23,083 bases of DNA from PALSA-1180 sp964624625 (lineage in GTDB: Bacteria; Oederibacteriota; Muellerivitia; Muellerivitales; Muellerivitaceae), in assembly GCA_964624625.1 (NCBI GenBank), contig CAZUXW010000048.1, forward strand, positions 1-23,083, read 5' to 3'. Both the position numbers and the translations under genes were made by a program. Shown here piece by piece: positions 13,678-22,494 of the stretch. The notes beneath the pieces were generated by a model, which was given only the letters and a program-made list of their open reading frames with translations, did no database searches and was not told the origin of the DNA. The first letter of the stretch is position 1. Every line of letters begins with the position of its first letter.

Positions 13678-16365
13678 ATGATCGGCACGGTTTTAACGAA
13701 GTTGTTCGGCAGCAAAAACGAGCGGGAAGTCAAAAAACTCTGGCCCAAGGTCCAGGAGATCAACGCCCTCGAGCCCCAAATTCAAGCCCTCTCCGACGCC
13801 CAGCTCCGGGAAAAAACCAACGAGTTCAGGGAGCGTCTGGCCAAGGGCGCGACCTTGGACGACCTCCTCGTCGAGGCCTTCGCCGTCGTCCGGGAAGCCT
13901 CCAAGCGGGTGATGGGCATGCGCCATTTCGACGTCCAATTGATCGGCGGCATGGTCCTGCACTCGGGCCGGATCGCGGAGATGAAAACCGGCGAGGGGAA
14001 AACCTTGGTCGCCACCCTTCCCGTCTATCTCAATGCGCTGGAAGGCAAGGGCGTCCATGTCGTCACCGTCAACGACTTCCTCGCCGAGCGCGACAGCTTG
14101 GGCCGGGGCATCTTCAAGGGCATGGGCAACATCTACGCCTTCCTGGGACTCTCCACCGGGGTCATCAAGCACGGGCTTAATTACCAGCAGCGCAAGGAAG
14201 CCTACGCCTGCGACATCACCTACGGCACGAACAACGAGATGGGCTTCGACTATCTCCGCGACAACATGGCCACTTCCCTGGAGTACACGGTCCAGCGCCC
14301 CCTCCATTTCGCCATTGTGGACGAGGTGGACAGTATCCTGGTGGACGAGGCCAGGACGCCGCTGATCATCTCCGGCCCCAGCGAGGAATCCACGGACCTC
14401 TATTACAAGATCGACCGCATCATCCCGGCCCTCAAAAAGGGCAAGGAATTGGATTACGACACCGAGGAAAAGACCAGGTCCGCCTTCCTGACGGAAAAGG
14501 GCGTCCGGCACGTGGAAGAGCTCCTCAAGGTCGACAATCTCTACGACCACAAGAACGTCCAGCTGGTCCACCATGTCAACCAGGCCTTGAAGGCCCATGT
14601 CATCTTCAAGAAGGACGTGGACTACATCGTCAAGGACGGGGAAGTGGTCATCGTCGACGAGTTCACCGGACGCCTCATGCAGGGCCGCCGCTACAGCGAC
14701 GGACTCCACCAGGCCCTGGAGGCCAAGGAAAAGGTCAAGATCGAGGCGGAAAACCAAACCCTGGCCACCATCACCTTCCAAAACTTTTTCCGCATGTACA
14801 AGAAGCTTTCCGGCATGACGGGGACCGCCGAGACCGAAGCCGCCGAATTCCAGCAAATCTACCGGCTGGACGTCATCGGCATTCCGACCCACAATCCCAT
14901 GGTCCGCCTCGACGACTCGGACGCGGTCTACCGCACCGAAAGGGAAAAGTTCGAGGCCATCGCCAAGGAAATCAAGGAGCTCAACGCCAAGCACCAGCCG
15001 GTCCTGGTGGGGACGGTCTCCATCGAGAAGAATGAGATGCTCTCCCATATGCTCAAGAAAAACGGAGTGAAGCACGAGGTCTTGAACGCGAAATTCCACG
15101 AAAGGGAGGCGGAAATCATCTCCCTGGCGGGCCAGGCCGACGCGGTCACCATCGCCACCAACATGGCCGGCCGCGGCACGGACATCGTGCTGGGCCCCGG
15201 CGTCAAGGAAGTGGGGGGCTTGGCCGTGCTCGGGACCGAGCGCCACGAGAGCCGCCGCATCGACAACCAGCTGCGCGGGCGCGCCGGCCGCCAAGGCGAC
15301 CCGGGCCTCTCCCGCTTTTACGTTTCCTTGGAAGACGACCTGATGCGCATTTTCGGGTCCGACCGCCTGAAGAATTGGATGGGCAAATTGGGCATGGAGG
15401 AGGGCGAGGTCATCTCCCACCCCTGGGTCTCCAAATCCATCGAAAGGGCCCAGAAGGCCGTGGAAGGCCACAACTTCGACATCCGCAAGCACCTGCTGGA
15501 ATACGACGACGTGATGAACAAGCAGCGCGAGGTCATCTATAAGGAACGCAACCGCGTCCTGCGCGAGTCGGACATCCGGCCCCACCTGTTGGAAATCCTG
15601 GACGACGTGGCGGTTTTGGGGGTGGACACCTACGCGCCCGAGAAGCAAAGACCCGATGAGTGGGACCTGGAAGGCTTGAAAAAATGGTTCAACGGCGTGT
15701 TCCAGCGCCCGCTGGATTGGAAGGAAGAAAACCTCCGCCTGGTGGACCGCGAAGCCCTTTATGACGCGCTCAAGGAAGAAGTGATCAAGGCCTACGAGCA
15801 TAAGGAAAAATCCCTGACGCCAGAGGTGATGAGGAGCCTGGAGCGGGCCATCCTCCTGGAAATCGTGGACAACCAATGGAAAGACCATTTGCTCAGCATG
15901 GACCACTTGAAGGAAGGCATCGGCCTGCAGGCCTACGGACAGAAGGATCCCTTGATCGAGTATAAAAAAGAGGGATTCGCCATGTTCCAGGAGCTGGTGG
16001 GACGGGTGAAGGAAGAGGCCTTGAAGATCCTGTTCCTCGTGCAAAGCGTGGATTCGATGGAGAACCTCTTCGCCGCGAACCAGCCGAAACAAATCAAGGA
16101 AGAGCATCCGGACTTCGATCCCAGGGCCGCCATGGCCCAGGCCCCGGCGCAGGCTCCGCCCCAGCCCATGGGATTGATGGGGGGCAACACGCCTCCCCTG
16201 GGAGCGCCCATGGGCGGCCAGCCTTGGGAAATGCCGCCGGAAGGCGGGCCCCAAGCCCAGCCCCAGAAAGTCGCCACCATCCGCCGCGAGGAGCCGAAGG
16301 TCGGCCGCAACGACCCCTGCTACTGCGGGAGCGGGAAGAAATTCAAGAAGTGCCACGGAGCGTGA
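13678..16365 (+). CDS. secA: Protein translocase ATPase SecA
   Basis: SecA is the motor that drives preproteins through SecYEG. The 895-residue product has Walker A MKTGEGKT (102-109), Walker B DEVD (215-218) in IVDEVDSILVDEARTPLIISG, and the NBD2 elements TNMAGRGTDIVLGPGV and RHESRRIDNQLRGRAGRQGD. The scaffold and helical-wing regions follow, then a Gln/Pro/Gly-rich linker (about 818-865) and a C-terminal SecB-type zinc motif CYCGSGKKFKKCH (Cys881, Cys883, Cys892, His893). It is complete and of normal length. GAGG precedes the ATG by 6 nt. A long antisense frame mirrors the gene but is a codon-bias shadow. Confidence 0.98.
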   Translation: MIGTVLTKLFGSKNEREVKKLWPKVQEINALEPQIQALSDAQLREKTNEFRERLAKGATLDDLLVEAFAVVREASKRVMGMRHFDVQLIGGMVLHSGRIAEMKTGEGKTLVATLPVYLNALEGKGVHVVTVNDFLAERDSLGRGIFKGMGNIYAFLGLSTGVIKHGLNYQQRKEAYACDITYGTNNEMGFDYLRDNMATSLEYTVQRPLHFAIVDEVDSILVDEARTPLIISGPSEESTDLYYKIDRIIPALKKGKELDYDTEEKTRSAFLTEKGVRHVEELLKVDNLYDHKNVQLVHHVNQALKAHVIFKKDVDYIVKDGEVVIVDEFTGRLMQGRRYSDGLHQALEAKEKVKIEAENQTLATITFQNFFRMYKKLSGMTGTAETEAAEFQQIYRLDVIGIPTHNPMVRLDDSDAVYRTEREKFEAIAKEIKELNAKHQPVLVGTVSIEKNEMLSHMLKKNGVKHEVLNAKFHEREAEIISLAGQADAVTIATNMAGRGTDIVLGPGVKEVGGLAVLGTERHESRRIDNQLRGRAGRQGDPGLSRFYVSLEDDLMRIFGSDRLKNWMGKLGMEEGEVISHPWVSKSIERAQKAVEGHNFDIRKHLLEYDDVMNKQREVIYKERNRVLRESDIRPHLLEILDDVAVLGVDTYAPEKQRPDEWDLEGLKKWFNGVFQRPLDWKEENLRLVDREALYDALKEEVIKAYEHKEKSLTPEVMRSLERAILLEIVDNQWKDHLLSMDHLKEGIGLQAYGQKDPLIEYKKEGFAMFQELVGRVKEEALKILFLVQSVDSMENLFAANQPKQIKEEHPDFDPRAAMAQAPAQAPPQPMGLMGGNTPPLGAPMGGQPWEMPPEGGPQAQPQKVATIRREEPKVGRNDPCYCGSGKKFKKCHGA

Positions 16366-16385
16366 CCTCGGACAAGGCCTTGTTG

Positions 16386-16477
16386 CCACGGATTAACACG
16401 GATGGCTTAAAAGATTTTAGTTAAACCAACAGTTTTGATTTGTTCTTTATCTGAGTTCATCCGTGTTCATCTGTGGC
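16386..16477. repeat. Inverted tandem-repeat element 10 (CACGGATGAA family)
   Basis: The left arm GCCACGGATTAACACGGATG (16386-16405) pairs with CATCCGTGTTCATCTGTGGC in the right arm (about 16450-16477). The 44-nt AT-rich spacer contains TTTTGATTTGTTCTTT. It lies between secA and the peptide-binding lipoprotein gene. Confidence 0.88.
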
Positions 16478-16523
16478 TAAATGGGCTTATCCTTGGTTTT
16501 ATTCTTTCTTAGGAGTGTTCCTA

Positions 16524-18158
16524 ATGTTCCGAAAATCGGCTATGGCCTTAACTCTGGTGATGCTGATCCTCGCCGGCTGTTCCAAAAAAGACCCCAAGAT
16601 CTACGCCCAGGACGGTCCCGCGGTGGACGGGGACATCCTGGTGGAATCGGCCATCGGCGACGCCAAGACCCTTAATCCCGCGCTGGTGAGCGAGAATTCG
16701 GGGGGGGATATCGACGCCCTGGTTTTCAACGGCCTGCTCCGCTACGACAAAAATCTCCAATTGGAACCATGCCTGGCGGAAAAATGGTCCGTTTCCAAAA
16801 ACGGGAAAATCGTCACCTACAATCTCCGCAAGGGGGTCAAGTTCCATGACGGCGTGGAATTCACCGCCAATGACGTGGTCTTTACCTGGAAGGTTTTTTC
16901 CGATCCCACGGTGAACACCCCCTACGGCGCGGATTACCAATACATCAAGGACGTGGAGATCATGGATCCCTACGTGGTGAAGGTGACCTACAAGAAAGCC
17001 TTCGCTCCAGCCCTGACGAACACCTTTACCTCCATTCTTCCCAAGCATTTATTGGAAGGGAAGGACATCAACCATTACGACGAGTTCAACCGGCACCCGG
17101 TCGGCACGGGGCCCTTCAAGTTCTCCGAGTGGAAATCAGCCCAACAGATCGTCCTGGAGGCGAATCCGGATTATTGGGAGGGGAAGCCCCGCGTCAAGAA
17201 ATTCATCATGAGGATCATCCCCGACCAGTCCTCGGAATTCTTAAGCCTGCTCAAGGGCGAGACGGACGCAATGGGCGCCTGGACCAGCGGAACCCTTTCG
17301 CCGGAGCAATATGCCCGCCAGACGGACACCCCGAAATTCACGGACTATTACAATAAGTACCAGACCGACCAGTTCGTCTATTACTACATCGGTTGGAACC
17401 TGGAAAACCCCCTCTTCAAGGATGTGAGGGTCCGCCGGGCCCTGACCATGGCCATCGACCGCCAAGCCATCATCCAAAACGTCGTTTACGGCCTGGGCAG
17501 CGTCTGCACCGGGCCCTTCGTGCCGACCTCCTGGGCCAATAACCCGGACGTGAAGCCCCTGCCCTACGACCCGGAAGCCGCCAAGGGCCTCTTAAAACAA
17601 GCCGGCTGGAAGTTGGGGCCGGACGGCCTCTTGACCAAGGGGAAAACGGTCTTCAAGTTCAAGCTTTACACCAACCAGGGCAACGTGAGCCGGGAAAGAA
17701 TCGCCACCATCGTCCAACAGCAGTTGAAGCTCATCGGTATCGATTGCCAGCCCCAGATCATGGAATGGACCACCCTCCTGAGCGAATACGTGAACAAACG
17801 GAAATACGACGCCATGGTCATGGGCTGGCAATTCGGTCCGGAGCCTGATTGTTACCTCAGCTGGCATTCCTCCCAAATGGGGGAGCACCAATACAACCTG
17901 GTGGATTACAAGAATAAGGAAGTGGACCGGCTTTTAATTTCGGGCCGCGAAACGCTGGACCAGGGCAAGCGGGCGAAGATTTACCGCCGCATCCATAAAC
18001 TGCTGGCCGACGACGTGGCGGCGACTTTCCTGTACGTCCCCTACTCCCTGCCGGCCGTCCACAAGAGGTTCAAGGGGCTGGAGACCAACCGCAACGGGAT
18101 CGGATGGCACCCGGAAAAATGGTACGTCCCCTCCGCCCAGCAAAAATACGCGCAATAA
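16524..18158 (+). CDS. Peptide ABC transporter substrate-binding lipoprotein (family 5)
   Basis: This 544-residue lipoprotein is an extracytoplasmic solute-binding protein of the DppA/OppA family. The N-terminus MFRKSAMALTLVMLILAGCS has a lipobox with Cys19. Family features include DAKTLNPALVSENSGGDI, LAEKWSVSKNGKIVTYNLRK with GVKFHDGVEFTANDVVFTW, the PVGTGPFKFSEW motif, VRRALTMAIDRQAII, and a C-terminal YNLVDYKNKEVDRLL region. It would capture peptides and pass them to the permeases encoded just downstream. I chose ATG 16524 because AGGAG lies 8 nt upstream. The frame extends back into element 10 (GTG 16473), but that would spoil the signal peptide. Peptide class is not predictable from sequence. 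Confidence 0.93.
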   Translation: MFRKSAMALTLVMLILAGCSKKDPKIYAQDGPAVDGDILVESAIGDAKTLNPALVSENSGGDIDALVFNGLLRYDKNLQLEPCLAEKWSVSKNGKIVTYNLRKGVKFHDGVEFTANDVVFTWKVFSDPTVNTPYGADYQYIKDVEIMDPYVVKVTYKKAFAPALTNTFTSILPKHLLEGKDINHYDEFNRHPVGTGPFKFSEWKSAQQIVLEANPDYWEGKPRVKKFIMRIIPDQSSEFLSLLKGETDAMGAWTSGTLSPEQYARQTDTPKFTDYYNKYQTDQFVYYYIGWNLENPLFKDVRVRRALTMAIDRQAIIQNVVYGLGSVCTGPFVPTSWANNPDVKPLPYDPEAAKGLLKQAGWKLGPDGLLTKGKTVFKFKLYTNQGNVSRERIATIVQQQLKLIGIDCQPQIMEWTTLLSEYVNKRKYDAMVMGWQFGPEPDCYLSWHSSQMGEHQYNLVDYKNKEVDRLLISGRETLDQGKRAKIYRRIHKLLADDVAATFLYVPYSLPAVHKRFKGLETNRNGIGWHPEKWYVPSAQQKYAQ

Positions 18159-18160
18159 AG

Positions 18161-18250
18161 CAGTCGACAGTCCGCGGTCGACAGTCGACAGCTAACCGGT
18201 GTTCTGTTTTAATTCTTGCCTGTCGACTGTCGACTGAAAACTGCCGACTG
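18161..18250. repeat. Inverted tandem-repeat element 11 (CAGTCGA family, 7-bp unit)
   Basis: The left arm (18161-18191, beginning CAGTCGACAGTCCGCGGTCG) and right arm (18220-18250) pair at about 26 of 31 positions. The 28-nt spacer contains TTCTGTTTTAATTC. It occupies nearly the whole gap between the binding-protein and first permease genes and ends 10 bp before the latter's start. Confidence 0.92.
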
Positions 18251-18260
18251 GGGTTATAAC

Positions 18261-19232
18261 TTGCGTAAATTCCTGATCCGCCGCCTCCTCCTGATGATTC
18301 CCTTGATTTTTGGGATATCCCTCCTCAGCTTCCTGATCGTGCACCTGGCGCCGGGCGATCCGGCTTCGCTGAACGTCAACCTCAACGCCAAAATCGACCC
18401 CGGCTACATCACCAAACTCCGCCAGGTCTACGGCTTGAACGATCCCGTCTATGTCCAATATGGGCGCTGGCTCAAGGGGATGATGACGCTGGATTTCGGC
18501 ACCTCCTTCATGGACAACCGGCCGGTCCTGGCGGTGATCGGGGAAAGGATGCCGGCCACCCTCCTTTTATCCGGCCTGTCCGAGATCCTCTTGTTCCTGA
18601 TCGCGGTCCCCTTGGGCGTGGCGGCGGCCTATTACCAAGGCCGCTGGCAGGACCGGTTCATCACCGTTTTTTCCTTCATCGGTTTTGCCACCCCGACCTT
18701 CTGGCTGGCCCTGATGCTGATGCTGGTACTGGGGGTCCATTGGGGATGGCTCCCGGTTTCCGGGATGTCGGGAATCGGGTCCGAGTACCTGCCCTGGTAT
18801 GAAAGGCTTTGGGACATGTTCCTCCACCTGCTCATGCCCCTGGTGGTGACGACCTTTGGGGGTCTGGCCTCCATCTCGCGTTACGCCCGCACCAGCATGT
18901 TGGAGGTGATTCGGCAGGACTATATCCGCACGGCCAGGGCCAAGGGCCTCTCGGAGTTCCAAGTCCTCTTCCGGCACGCCCTGCCCAACGCCCTGATCCC
19001 CATCGTGACCCTGATCGGCCTCTCCCTCCCCGCCCTGATCGGGGGAAGCACCATCATCGAGACCATTTTCAGCTGGCCTGGCATGGGCCGGTTGAATTAC
19101 GAGGCCATCATGTCCCGCAATTACACTTTGGTGATGGGGATCGGCATCATCTCGGCCCTGTTGACGCTGTTGGGGAATCTATTGTCCGACCTGATGTACG
19201 CCTGGCTGGACCCGAGGATTCGATATGACTGA
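18261..19232 (+). CDS. Peptide ABC transporter permease (DppB/OppB type)
   Basis: This 323-residue inner-membrane permease has about six membrane segments. Its N-terminus, MRKFLIRRLLLMIPLIFGIS with the following VHLAPGDP, is typical of DppB/GsiC-type proteins. The EAA loop for contacting the ATPase is DYIRTARAKGLSEFQVLFRH plus ALPNALIP (about 225-252). A C-terminal GRLNYEAIMSRNYTLVMG segment is also characteristic. The start is taken as TTG 18261. The frame continues back into element 11, but those residues come only from the repeat. The last 8 nt overlap the next permease gene, indicating coupled translation. Confidence 0.93.
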   Translation: MRKFLIRRLLLMIPLIFGISLLSFLIVHLAPGDPASLNVNLNAKIDPGYITKLRQVYGLNDPVYVQYGRWLKGMMTLDFGTSFMDNRPVLAVIGERMPATLLLSGLSEILLFLIAVPLGVAAAYYQGRWQDRFITVFSFIGFATPTFWLALMLMLVLGVHWGWLPVSGMSGIGSEYLPWYERLWDMFLHLLMPLVVTTFGGLASISRYARTSMLEVIRQDYIRTARAKGLSEFQVLFRHALPNALIPIVTLIGLSLPALIGGSTIIETIFSWPGMGRLNYEAIMSRNYTLVMGIGIISALLTLLGNLLSDLMYAWLDPRIRYD

Positions 19233-20157
19233 CAAAAACAAGTCGGCAGCCGACAGTCGGCAGTCGACAGTCGAAAAATTGACACCCGCTGGGTTTGTGT
19301 TTTTACTGTCGACAGTTGACCGTCGACTATTGACGGCCTTTCGCCGCCACTCCCTGATTCTCCTCGGAGCCGTGATCATCTTGGGGTTGGTCGTGACAGC
19401 CCTGGGAGCCCAGTGGCTGGCGCCCTACGACCCCTCCCTCCAGGTCCTGTCCGACCGCCTCCTGGCCCCGGGCCTCCGCCATTGGATGGGAACGGACCAG
19501 TATGGCCGGGATATCCTTTCCCGGATCCTTTACAGCTCCCGCATTTCCCTCAGCGTGGGCCTGGTGGCCGTTTCCATCTACGTCCTGATCGGCGTGACCG
19601 TCGGGTCCATCGCGGGGTTTTACGGCGGATGGGTGGACGGACTGCTGATGAGGATCACCGACATCTTCCTGTGCATCCCCACCTTCCTGCTGATCCTGAT
19701 GGTTATCGCCTTCGTGGGGCCGAGCATCCTGAACATCATGGTGGTCATCGGCTTGACTTCCTGGACGGACGTGGCCAGGCTGGTCAGGGGCGAGATCCTC
19801 TCGCTGAAGGAAAGGGAGTTCGTCCAGGCCGCCAGGCTGATCGGCATGAGCGACTTCCGGATTATTTTCCGGCACCTGCTTCCCAACGCCCTGGGGCCGG
19901 TCCTGGTCGTGGCGACCTTAGGGATAGGGGGCGCCATCCTGATCGAGTCGTCCCTGAGCTATTTGGGGCTCGGGGTCCAGCCTCCCACCCCCAGCTGGGG
20001 CAATATGCTGGAGGAAGGCAAGGAGCACTTGACGGACGCATGGTGGCTGATCACTTTTCCCGGCCTGGCGATTTTCGTGACGGTGCTGGGCTACAACCTG
20101 ATGGGCGAGGGGCTCCGGGACCTGCTGGACCCGCGCCTCAAGGGAAGCAACCACTGA
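19225..20157 (+). CDS. Peptide ABC transporter permease (DppC/OppC type) with repeat-encoded N-terminal insert
   Basis: The 310-residue permease partners the upstream DppB-type protein. It has an N-terminal membrane segment (RRHSLILLGAVIILGLVVTA, about 42-61), DQYGRDILSRILYSSRISLS, and the EAA loop EFVQAARLIGMSDFRIIFRH plus LLPNALGP. The start is ATG 19225, overlapping the previous stop as ATGACTGA, with GAGG about 7 nt upstream. Residues about 6-37 are read straight through element 12 and resemble no DppC N-terminus. An alternative TTG at 19330 would exclude the insert but lacks a ribosome-binding site. No ATPase gene follows; priA does. Confidence 0.92.
   Translation: MTDKNKSAADSRQSTVEKLTPAGFVFLLSTVDRRLLTAFRRHSLILLGAVIILGLVVTALGAQWLAPYDPSLQVLSDRLLAPGLRHWMGTDQYGRDILSRILYSSRISLSVGLVAVSIYVLIGVTVGSIAGFYGGWVDGLLMRITDIFLCIPTFLLILMVIAFVGPSILNIMVVIGLTSWTDVARLVRGEILSLKEREFVQAARLIGMSDFRIIFRHLLPNALGPVLVVATLGIGGAILIESSLSYLGLGVQPPTPSWGNMLEEGKEHLTDAWWLITFPGLAIFVTVLGYNLMGEGLRDLLDPRLKGSNH
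19241..19336. repeat. Inverted tandem-repeat element 12 (CAGTCGA family), inside the permease reading frame
   Basis: The left arm (19241-19274) carries AGTCGGC-AGCCGAC-AGTCGGC-AGTCGAC units. The right arm (19306-19336) carries CTGTCGACAGTTGACCGTCG and a degenerate end. The spacer is GT-rich. It lies wholly within the 5' part of the second permease frame without interrupting it. Confidence 0.85.
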
Positions 20158-20259
20158 AATTAGGAATTGGGAATGAGGAATTAGGAATTGTTCAACATTG
20201 CAGATAAAACTTTAAGGTTTAGATTTAAATTCCTAACTCCGAATTCCTCATTCCTAATT
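20158..20259. repeat. Inverted tandem-repeat element 13 (AATTAGG family, 7-bp unit)
   Basis: The left arm (20158-20190, AATTAGGAATTGGGAATGAG and on) and right arm (20228-20259) pair at about 27 of 32 positions with a 7-bp period. The spacer includes AAACTTTAAGGTTT. It is AT-rich throughout, in contrast to its GC-rich surroundings. It starts directly behind the permease stop codon and ends just before the AGGGG site of priA. Confidence 0.92.
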
Positions 20260-20272
20260 AAAGGGGCTTTTC

Positions 20273-22483
20273 TTGACTGATTCCTACGTCGAAGTCGTTT
20301 TCCCCACCCCCCTCAAACAAGTCTTCACCTATCGCCTTCCTCCCGCCTTGGAGGGACTGGCCCAGGTGGGGATGCGCTGTTTCGCGCCGTTTGGCCGGCG
20401 CCAGACGGTGGGATTCATTACGGGTCTGACGGACCACCCGCCGGCCCATGTCAAAAACTTCAAGGCCATCGACTCGCTCTTGGACTCGGAACCCCTTCTC
20501 ACGCCGGACCTGCAGAAGCTGGGGAAGTGGATCGCCGATTACTACTATTGCTCGGAAGGTGAGGCGCTTTTCGCCATTCTTCCCATGGGTTTCGTGAAAA
20601 CCAAGCGCTTTCTGGTCCTGACGGAGGAAGGGCTCCAACGGAGGGAAAGGGTCCAGGAGATCCTGGAGCGGGAGGGGCCCTTGCGCAAGGTGACCTTCGA
20701 GAGCCTGGGGGAGGGAAAAGTCCTTTTAAGCCCCAGGACCGCCTCCCTGGCCAAGCTTCTCAAGAAGGCCGGGCTTGGAGGACTCAAGCTGGAAGGGTCT
20801 CAATCCCCGGAGAAGCCGAAAAAAGAGGACGGCAAATGGAAAAAGGAAAAGGGACCGGCGCTCCACGCCCAACAGCAGGTGGCCCTGGACGCGGTGGAGA
20901 AGAACCTGGGCCTCCAGGCCTTCCGCGCTTTTTTGCTCCAGGGCGTAACGGGTTCGGGTAAAACCGAGGTCTACCTTCGGGCCATCTCGGACGTCATCGC
21001 CCGGGGCCAGCAGGCCATCGTCCTGATTCCTGAAATCGCCCTGACGCCCCAAACGGTCGAACGCTTTACCCGCAGGTTCGGCGACCAGGTGGCGATCTTT
21101 CACAGCCGCCTGGGTCCCTCGGAAAAAATCCGCCATTGGCGCCGCATGGCCTCGGGGGAAGCCAAGGTGGCGGTGGGAGCCCGCTCGGCCCTCTTCGCCC
21201 CGGCTAAAAAACTGGGGCTCATCGTGGTGGATGAGGAGCATGATTCCTCCTACAAACAGGACAAGTCCCCCCGCTACCACGCCCGCGACGCCGCCATCAT
21301 GAGGGCGCAAATTTGCGGGGCCACGGCCATCCTGGGTAGCGCCACGCCGTCGCTGGAATCGGTCCAAAATGCCAGGCTGGGGAAATATACCCTGCTCTCC
21401 ATGCCGGAAAGGGTCAACCAAAAACCCCTGCCGAAGGTCAAGGTGGTGGACTTGAGGGAGGAGTGGGGCGTCCGCGGGGAAGAAAGGCCGATCCTTTCCA
21501 TGGCGCTGGAGGAGGCCCTCAAGGCCAATTTGGAGAAGGGGCAACAGTCCATGCTGTTCCTCAACCGCAGGGGCTTTAACACCCTGACCCTCTGCCTGAA
21601 ATGCGGCGCCCAGGTCCATTGCCCCAATTGCTCCGTGCCTGTGACGAGCCACAAGAGCCCCAAGGGGATATACCTGCTCTGCCACTATTGCGATTGGCAG
21701 GGGCCCATCCCGGCCCATTGCCCCCAGTGCAAGGATGGCACCATCCAGCAGGTTGGGCTCGGCACGGAAAAGGTGGAAGAGGAACTCAAGGCGAAATTCC
21801 CCAAGGCCCGCGTCGCCCGTATGGACCTGGACACCACCAAGGAAAAGGGAAGCCACGAGAAAATCCTGGATAAGTTCCGCCGGGGCGAGATCGACCTTTT
21901 GGTGGGGACCCAGATGATCGCCAAGGGCCACGACTTTCCCGGGGTCACCCTGGTGGGCATCGTGGGGGCCGACACGGGATTGGCCCTGCCGGATTTCCGT
22001 TCCTCCGAAAGGGTCTTTCAGCTCCTGGTCCAGGTCTCCGGCAGGGCAGGCCGGGCGGATAAAGAGGGGGTGATCTACCTCCAAACTTTCAACGCCGGCC
22101 ACGCCAGCATCCAGGCCGCGGTCCACCATGACACCGAGGGTTTTTGGAAGGGCGAGTTGGAATTGCGGAAGGACTTGGGCTATCCGCCCTTTTCCAGGCT
22201 GGGGCTGTTAGTCTACCGCCACCAGGAAGAAAAAAAGGCCCACCGGGCGGCGGAGGAGGCGGCGGCCTTCCTGAACCGCCATGCCAGGGCCCTTAACGTG
22301 GAGGTGCGGGGCCCTGCCCCCGCCGGCATCTTCAAATTGCGGGACGAGTACCGGTTCCAGGTCCTGCTGAAATCAGAAAAATCCCTGGCGATCCGGCAGT
22401 TGATCGCCAAGCTCGACGCGGCGGTCGGCCAAACCACCGGCGTAGGCCGGTCGGTGGACATCGACCCCCAGTCGATGTTATAG
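20273..22483 (+). CDS. priA: Primosomal replication helicase PriA
   Basis: PriA (736 residues) is the 3'-5' DNA helicase that reloads the replisome at stalled forks. The N-terminal DNA-binding region begins YVEVVFPTPLKQVFTYRLP. Helicase motifs include Walker A GVTGSGKTE (Lys230), DEEH (320-323) in VVDEEHDSSYKQD, LGSATPSLES, and GTQMIAKGHDFPGVTLVG. The inserted eight-Cys zinc region spans Cys441 to Cys486 (CLKCGAQVHCPNC through CHYCDW and CPQC). The start is TTG 20273, giving MTDSYVEV as in homologues, with AGGGG 6 nt upstream. The gene is complete. Confidence 0.97.
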   Translation: MTDSYVEVVFPTPLKQVFTYRLPPALEGLAQVGMRCFAPFGRRQTVGFITGLTDHPPAHVKNFKAIDSLLDSEPLLTPDLQKLGKWIADYYYCSEGEALFAILPMGFVKTKRFLVLTEEGLQRRERVQEILEREGPLRKVTFESLGEGKVLLSPRTASLAKLLKKAGLGGLKLEGSQSPEKPKKEDGKWKKEKGPALHAQQQVALDAVEKNLGLQAFRAFLLQGVTGSGKTEVYLRAISDVIARGQQAIVLIPEIALTPQTVERFTRRFGDQVAIFHSRLGPSEKIRHWRRMASGEAKVAVGARSALFAPAKKLGLIVVDEEHDSSYKQDKSPRYHARDAAIMRAQICGATAILGSATPSLESVQNARLGKYTLLSMPERVNQKPLPKVKVVDLREEWGVRGEERPILSMALEEALKANLEKGQQSMLFLNRRGFNTLTLCLKCGAQVHCPNCSVPVTSHKSPKGIYLLCHYCDWQGPIPAHCPQCKDGTIQQVGLGTEKVEEELKAKFPKARVARMDLDTTKEKGSHEKILDKFRRGEIDLLVGTQMIAKGHDFPGVTLVGIVGADTGLALPDFRSSERVFQLLVQVSGRAGRADKEGVIYLQTFNAGHASIQAAVHHDTEGFWKGELELRKDLGYPPFSRLGLLVYRHQEEKKAHRAAEEAAAFLNRHARALNVEVRGPAPAGIFKLRDEYRFQVLLKSEKSLAIRQLIAKLDAAVGQTTGVGRSVDIDPQSML

Positions 22484-22494
22484 GCGAAGCCATT

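Noticed and set aside
13693..16389. 898-codon open frame antisense to secA
   Set aside because: It mirrors secA codon by codon, arising from strong GC third-position bias. The translation is His/Asp/Leu-rich and matches no family, while secA has every expected motif.
20726..22129. 467-codon antisense frame inside priA
   Set aside because: Low-complexity shadow of priA without a ribosome-binding site or recognisable domains.
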